Notes under the pieces: model-generated
Told to the model about the DNA's origin: nothing
Database searches by the model: none
Seen by the model: only the letters and a program-made list of their open reading frames with translations
Part shown: positions 31,862 through 36,435 of the stretch, piece after piece
How the letters are laid out: the number at the start of each line of letters is the position of its first letter
Position numbering within the stretch: the first letter of the stretch is position 1
Source: Myxococcales bacterium
GTDB lineage: Bacteria; Myxococcota_A; Polyangia; Nannocystales; Nannocystaceae
Assembly (NCBI GenBank): GCA_014240065.1
Contig: JAAZXR010000043.1
Span: 1 to 36,435, forward strand
Direction of reading: 5' to 3'
DNA: 36,435 nt
Translations under genes and position numbers: made by a program

Positions 31862-31891
31862 TTGCAGAAATTTGATGAGCATGCTTATCTT
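31862..31891 (+). promoter_or_regulatory. Promoter of the thiolase/FadJ operon
   Basis: TTGCAG (31862-31867), 18 bases, TATCTT (31886-31891). Predicted start near 31898, leader about 19 nt with GGAGGA at 31904-31909. The region is markedly A/T-rich for this genome. Confidence 0.45.
31874..31889. promoter_or_regulatory. Likely MarR operator (16-bp palindrome)
   Basis: GATGAGCATGCTTATC is an inverted repeat with a perfect 8-bp centre (AGCATGCT) and one mismatched pair in 8. It covers the spacer and part of the -10 hexamer, where a bound dimer would block RNA polymerase. Size and symmetry are typical of MarR sites. Confidence 0.55.
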
Positions 31892-31916
31892 TTTAGAGTT
31901 TTCGGAGGAAATAAAT

Positions 31917-33122
31917 ATGCCAGCAGCAATGATCTACGACGCGGTCCGCACCCCTCGCGGCAAGGGGAAGAAGGGGGGCGCGCTCCATGGCGTCCGCCCC
32001 GTCGACCTCCTCGCCACCTCACTTCGGGCAGTCGCGGACCGCAATGAGCTCGACACGTCACGCGTGGACGACGTCGTCATCGGATGTGTCACCCAGGCCG
32101 GCGAACAGGGCGCATGCATCGCGCGTTTCGGCGCGCTCACGGCCGGCTATGATCAGCGCGCGTCGGGCGTGACCATCAATCGTTTCTGTGCGTCGGGCCT
32201 CGAGGCGATCAATCAGGGCGCCGCGATGGTGGCGTCGGGCTTCTACAACCTCGTGGTCTCGGGCGGCGTCGAGAGCATGTCTCGGGTCCCGATGGGCTCC
32301 GATGGCGGCGCCATCTGGGACCCTCAGACGCAGTGGGAGGTGGGGTCCGTCCCCCAAGGAGTGTCCGCCGACCTCCTCGCGACGGTCCACGGGTTTGACC
32401 GCGCCGAGGCCGACGCCTTCGCCGTGGAGAGCCAGCGGCGAGCGGCGTCCGCGAGCGAACACGGACGGTTCGATCGGAGCGTCATCCCCGTCGTCGATCG
32501 CAGCGGCTTGCCGATTTTGAGCGAGGACGAGTATCCGCGTCCCGGCACCACGACAGACGCGCTCGCCAAGCTCGCGCCCTCGTTTGAGATGATGGGACGC
32601 CAATTTGGGATGGACGCGCTCACCAAGGGGCGCTACCCCCACATCGACCGGATCTCCCACATCCACCACGCGGGAAACTCCTCGGGAATCGTGGATGGGT
32701 CTGCGGCGGTGCTCCTTGGGAGCGAGGAGTTCGGCGCTGCGCACGGCCTCAAACCCCGGGCGAGGATTCGCTCTTTCGCGTGTTGCGGAAGCGAGCCCGT
32801 GATCATGCTCGATGGCCCTCTGCCTGCCACACAGAAGGCGCTCGCGCACGCAGGTATGTCCATCAAAGACATCGATCTCTTCGAGGTCAATGAGGCCTTC
32901 GCGGCGGTGCCCATGACCTTCATGAAGCACTTTGACGTCTCCCCCGATCGCGTCAACGTACACGGGGGCGCCATCGCCATGGGCCACCCACTCGGTGCGA
33001 CGGGGGCCATGCTCCTCGGCACCCTCCTTGACGCCATGGAAGACAACGACGCGTCCACTGGACTCGTGACGCTGTGCATCGGCGGCGGCATGGGCGTCAC
33101 CACCATCATCGAGAGGACCTGA
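31917..33122 (+). CDS. Acetyl-CoA C-acyltransferase (thiolase, FadI/FadA-like)
   Basis: Last step of beta-oxidation: cleaves 3-ketoacyl-CoA with CoA to acetyl-CoA and a shortened acyl-CoA. 401 residues. The nucleophile is C91 in INRFCASGLEAI; the active-site segments VNEAFA, HGGAIAMGHPLGATGA (catalytic His) and CIGGGMG (second Cys) are all present. ATG 31917 is fixed by GGAGGA 8 nt upstream; the frame is open back to 31764, but that stretch crosses the promoter and marR start. The FadJ-like gene follows after 7 bases, so the two subunits of the oxidation complex are co-expressed under the divergent MarR regulator. Confidence 0.96.
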   Translation: MPAAMIYDAVRTPRGKGKKGGALHGVRPVDLLATSLRAVADRNELDTSRVDDVVIGCVTQAGEQGACIARFGALTAGYDQRASGVTINRFCASGLEAINQGAAMVASGFYNLVVSGGVESMSRVPMGSDGGAIWDPQTQWEVGSVPQGVSADLLATVHGFDRAEADAFAVESQRRAASASEHGRFDRSVIPVVDRSGLPILSEDEYPRPGTTTDALAKLAPSFEMMGRQFGMDALTKGRYPHIDRISHIHHAGNSSGIVDGSAAVLLGSEEFGAAHGLKPRARIRSFACCGSEPVIMLDGPLPATQKALAHAGMSIKDIDLFEVNEAFAAVPMTFMKHFDVSPDRVNVHGGAIAMGHPLGATGAMLLGTLLDAMEDNDASTGLVTLCIGGGMGVTTIIERT

Positions 33123-33129
33123 TCTGGCC

Positions 33130-35283
33130 ATGACTACGCAGGAATTTCAACACACCGCGCTCCGAGGGAGCATGGACCCCTCGTCTGGCGTCACCACGCT
33201 GACCCTCGCCATGCCCGGCAGAGCCAACGTCATCAACGCCGAGTTCGGCGATGGCCTCCGCGAGGCGCTCGCGTGGGCCCGCACCCACGACGATCTAAAG
33301 GGCATCATCCTCACCTCCTCCCACCGAGACTTTTGCGCGGGGGCCGACATCGACCGCCTGTTCGCGATGACCGATCCCGCGGAGCTGTACCAAGGCGTCA
33401 AGGAGCTCGGCGCCCTATTTCGCGACATCGAGACCTCCTCGGTGCCCGTGGTCGCCGCCCTCAACGGCACCGCCCTCGGCGGGGGATTGGAGCTCGCCCT
33501 CGCGTGTCATCATCGCGTCGCGATCGATACGCCCCGCACCAAGTTTGGGCTGCCCGAGGTTCAACTCGGCGTCATTCCAGGCGCGGGCGGGACCCAGCGC
33601 CTCCCACGCCTCATCGGGATCCAGGCCGCCACCGAATTGATCTTGCAGGGTAAAGAGCTGCGCTGCGCCCCCGCGCTGAAGGCGGGTGTGATCGACGCCC
33701 TGGTGGAGGGGGAGGACGAGCTGCGCGCCCACGCCCTCGCGTTTATCGCGAACAACCCTCGCGCCAAGCAACCATGGGACCAAAAGTCCCCGCGGATTCC
33801 TGGTCCGCAGCCGGGCTCTGGCGACGCCCGCAACATGTTGATGGCCGCCGCGGGGATGCTCCGAAAAAAGACGGCGGGGGTCTTTCGCGCGCCCGAGCTC
33901 GCCCTCTCCGCCATCTCCGAGGGGCTCGCGGTCGATCTCGACACGGGGCTCGACATTGAGGCGCGGTATTTTGTCGAGCTCGCCGTCTCCGACTCCTGCA
34001 AGGATATGATTCGGACGCTGTGGTACGGCCGCTCTGCCGCGCTCAAGTGCGAGGGCCTCCCGATCCACGAGGGCCCCCCCTTCAAGAAAGTTGCGATCAT
34101 CGGAGCCGGCATGATGGGCGCGGGGCTCGCCTTCGTCTGCGCCGACGCGGGCTACGAGGTCGTGCTCAAGGACGTCCATGAGGAGGCACTCGAGAAGGCA
34201 CGCGCGCACTTCGAGTCACAACTCAAGCGACGCAGGAAGCACCTCTCGCGGCCCGAGCGCGACGCGATCTTCGCCCGGTTGACCCTCACGCTCGAGCCGG
34301 GTCCGCTGCGAGACAGCGACCTCGTCATCGAGGCTGTGTTCGAGAATCTCGGGCTCAAACACGCCATCAATGAGGAGCTTGAGCCGCTGCTCGCGGAGGA
34401 CGGCGTGTGGGCCTCCAACACCTCCGCGCTCCCCATCTTTGATGTCGGCGCAAAAAGCCAGGCGCCGCAGTCCTTCATTGGGCTGCACTTTTTCTCTCCG
34501 GTGGAGCAGATGCCGCTGTTGGAGATCATCACGACCGCGAACACGAGCGACGCCGCGCTCGCGCGGTGTCTCGCGTTTTGCCAACGCATTAAAAAGCTCC
34601 CGGTCGTCGTCAACGACGGCTACGGATTTTACACCACCCGTGTTTTCTCCGCCTACATCATGGAGGGTGCCAACCTCGTCGCCGAAGGACATGACCCGGT
34701 GCTCATCGAGTGGGCAGCCCGCGCCGCGGGCATGGTGGTGCCACCGCTGCAAGTGTTCGATGAGGTCACGCTGACCCTGGGCGTCAAGGCAAACGAACAG
34801 GGCCGCAACTACCTCGGGGACGCAGTAGACTCTCCAGGCATGGATCTCGTCCGAGCGCTCGTCGCCGAAGGACGCACCGGAAAGGCGGACGGCGCCGGAT
34901 TTTACAACTACGAGGGCGGGAAGCGACGTGGACTTTGGGACAAGCTCGCGACCCACGCCTCCTCCTCTGGAGCGGACACGCTCGACGTGCCCGCGCTCCA
35001 GCGCCGCCTCCTCCTCGCGCAAGCGGTGCAGGCGGTGCGCTGTCTCGAGGGCGGGATCCTCCGCTCTGCCCGCGACGGTGACGTCGCCGCTGTCTTCGGG
35101 ATCGGCTTCGCGCCGCAGACCGGAGGACCCTTTGGCTGGCTCGATCGCCAAGACCTCACAGAGGTCATCGCCGAACTTGATGCCCTCTCCTCCGCCTGCG
35201 ACGAGCGCTTCGCTGCACCCGAGCTCCTTCGTGAGATGGCCGCCGAGGGGCGGCGTTTCTTCGACACGCCGCGCGCCGGCTAG
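33130..35283 (+). CDS. Fatty-acid oxidation complex alpha subunit, FadJ/FadB-like (enoyl-CoA hydratase / 3-hydroxyacyl-CoA dehydrogenase)
   Basis: 717 residues, two fused enzymes, matching the family length. The N-terminal crotonase domain has the oxyanion loop DFCAGADI and both catalytic Glu (E121 in GGGLELA, E143 in GLPEVQLG). From about 320 the NAD-dependent dehydrogenase starts with the Rossmann motif IGAGMMGAGLA; the catalytic dyad is H453 in LHFFSPVEQM with its partner Glu, and a C-terminal dimer domain follows (VVVNDGYGFYTTR). It hydrates trans-2-enoyl-CoA and oxidises the L-3-hydroxyacyl-CoA, handing the product to the thiolase encoded just upstream. The thiolase-then-alpha order resembles fadIJ. 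The ATG at 33130 has no strong ribosome site, so coupling to the thiolase is likely. Confidence 0.96.
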   Translation: MTTQEFQHTALRGSMDPSSGVTTLTLAMPGRANVINAEFGDGLREALAWARTHDDLKGIILTSSHRDFCAGADIDRLFAMTDPAELYQGVKELGALFRDIETSSVPVVAALNGTALGGGLELALACHHRVAIDTPRTKFGLPEVQLGVIPGAGGTQRLPRLIGIQAATELILQGKELRCAPALKAGVIDALVEGEDELRAHALAFIANNPRAKQPWDQKSPRIPGPQPGSGDARNMLMAAAGMLRKKTAGVFRAPELALSAISEGLAVDLDTGLDIEARYFVELAVSDSCKDMIRTLWYGRSAALKCEGLPIHEGPPFKKVAIIGAGMMGAGLAFVCADAGYEVVLKDVHEEALEKARAHFESQLKRRRKHLSRPERDAIFARLTLTLEPGPLRDSDLVIEAVFENLGLKHAINEELEPLLAEDGVWASNTSALPIFDVGAKSQAPQSFIGLHFFSPVEQMPLLEIITTANTSDAALARCLAFCQRIKKLPVVVNDGYGFYTTRVFSAYIMEGANLVAEGHDPVLIEWAARAAGMVVPPLQVFDEVTLTLGVKANEQGRNYLGDAVDSPGMDLVRALVAEGRTGKADGAGFYNYEGGKRRGLWDKLATHASSSGADTLDVPALQRRLLLAQAVQAVRCLEGGILRSARDGDVAAVFGIGFAPQTGGPFGWLDRQDLTEVIAELDALSSACDERFAAPELLREMAAEGRRFFDTPRAG

Positions 35284-35420
35284 CCCCCGCGCCGCATATC
35301 GCGCGATTTGGCCGCCGCGCGCGCACCGGCGTTGCCAGAATGTCATTCGGCGCTCCGACCCGGCGACTTTGGGGCGCGGGCTTCCCCACGAACTCCGCAT
35401 CGGTCGCCTTCCACGATGTG

Positions 35421-35450
35421 TTGGACGACCGCAGTCAGTGGCACTATCGT
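35421..35450 (+). promoter_or_regulatory. Candidate promoter of the last secreted-protein gene
   Basis: TTGGAC (35421-35426), 18 bases, TATCGT (35445-35450). Predicted start near 35457, about 20 nt before ATG 35477; only a weak TGGA serves as ribosome site. The rest of the 193-base gap holds nothing I can identify apart from a 10-bp palindrome ATCGCGCGAT at 35298-35307. Confidence 0.4.
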
Positions 35451-35476
35451 TGCAACGTCTGCCTGGACCCGTGCGT

Positions 35477-36435
<959 letters not shown>

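Overview
The window reads as chromosome of a high-GC myxobacterium, most likely suborder Nannocystineae (Nannocystis/Plesiocystis/Enhygromyxa type). This is an inference from content. The signs are several secreted or lipid-anchored Cys-rich proteins with Asp-Gly or Ser/Thr/Gly/Asp linkers, a C-terminal CFI-box sorting domain, an EAL-HDOD protein, DUF58/MoxR/transglutaminase genes and a strong G/C third-position bias. I see no tRNA, rRNA, CRISPR array, insertion sequence, phage gene or origin. Genes are densely packed and no gene-free stretch exceeds 300 bases; the longest gaps (about 190 bases) are the divergent dsbA/etfB promoter region and the leader of the last gene.

Layout. 1-5.7 kb: tail of a TPR protein, serS (minus), a 38-residue very basic peptide, a PBP4-type D-Ala-D-Ala carboxypeptidase, trpS and an overlapping GNAT acetyltransferase. 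5.8-12.5 kb: envelope block with a Cys-rich lipoprotein, a von Willebrand A-like lipoprotein, two minus-strand envelope proteins (one frameshifted at a G6/C6 run) and a secreted protein ending in a CFI-box. 12.5-17.9 kb: EAL-HDOD protein (minus), then an operon of histidine phosphatase, acyl-CoA dehydrogenase and APH-type kinase, then a lipoprotein esterase with an Asp-Gly repeat. 17.9-21.9 kb: minus-strand dsbA-like lipoprotein-thrB pair, divergent from etfBA. 22-25.6 kb: two overlapping membrane histidine kinases, the second with a ruined ATP-binding domain. 25.7-31.3 kb: a small protein, an O-methyltransferase and a tightly coupled MoxR-DUF58-transglutaminase-glutaredoxin operon. 31.3-35.3 kb: a MarR regulator divergent from a thiolase/FadJ-type operon. 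The final gene is a secreted protein running off the window inside a (GGCGAC)n array.

How the genes work together. One theme is acyl-CoA catabolism: the acyl-CoA dehydrogenase, ETF (its usual electron acceptor), thiolase and trifunctional-like hydratase/dehydrogenase are all present, in three transcription units. The kinase-dehydrogenase-phosphatase operon resembles the ACAD10/11 and LvaA/LvaC logic, in which a hydroxyacyl-CoA is phosphorylated so that its hydroxyl can be removed. This is the strongest candidate for an under-described system here. A second theme is the cell envelope.

Transcription signals. Many starts lack a Shine-Dalgarno and instead sit about 5-10 nt after a -10-like hexamer, which suggests widespread leaderless mRNAs. 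Genes inside operons use ATGA/GTGA overlaps or good Shine-Dalgarno sites.
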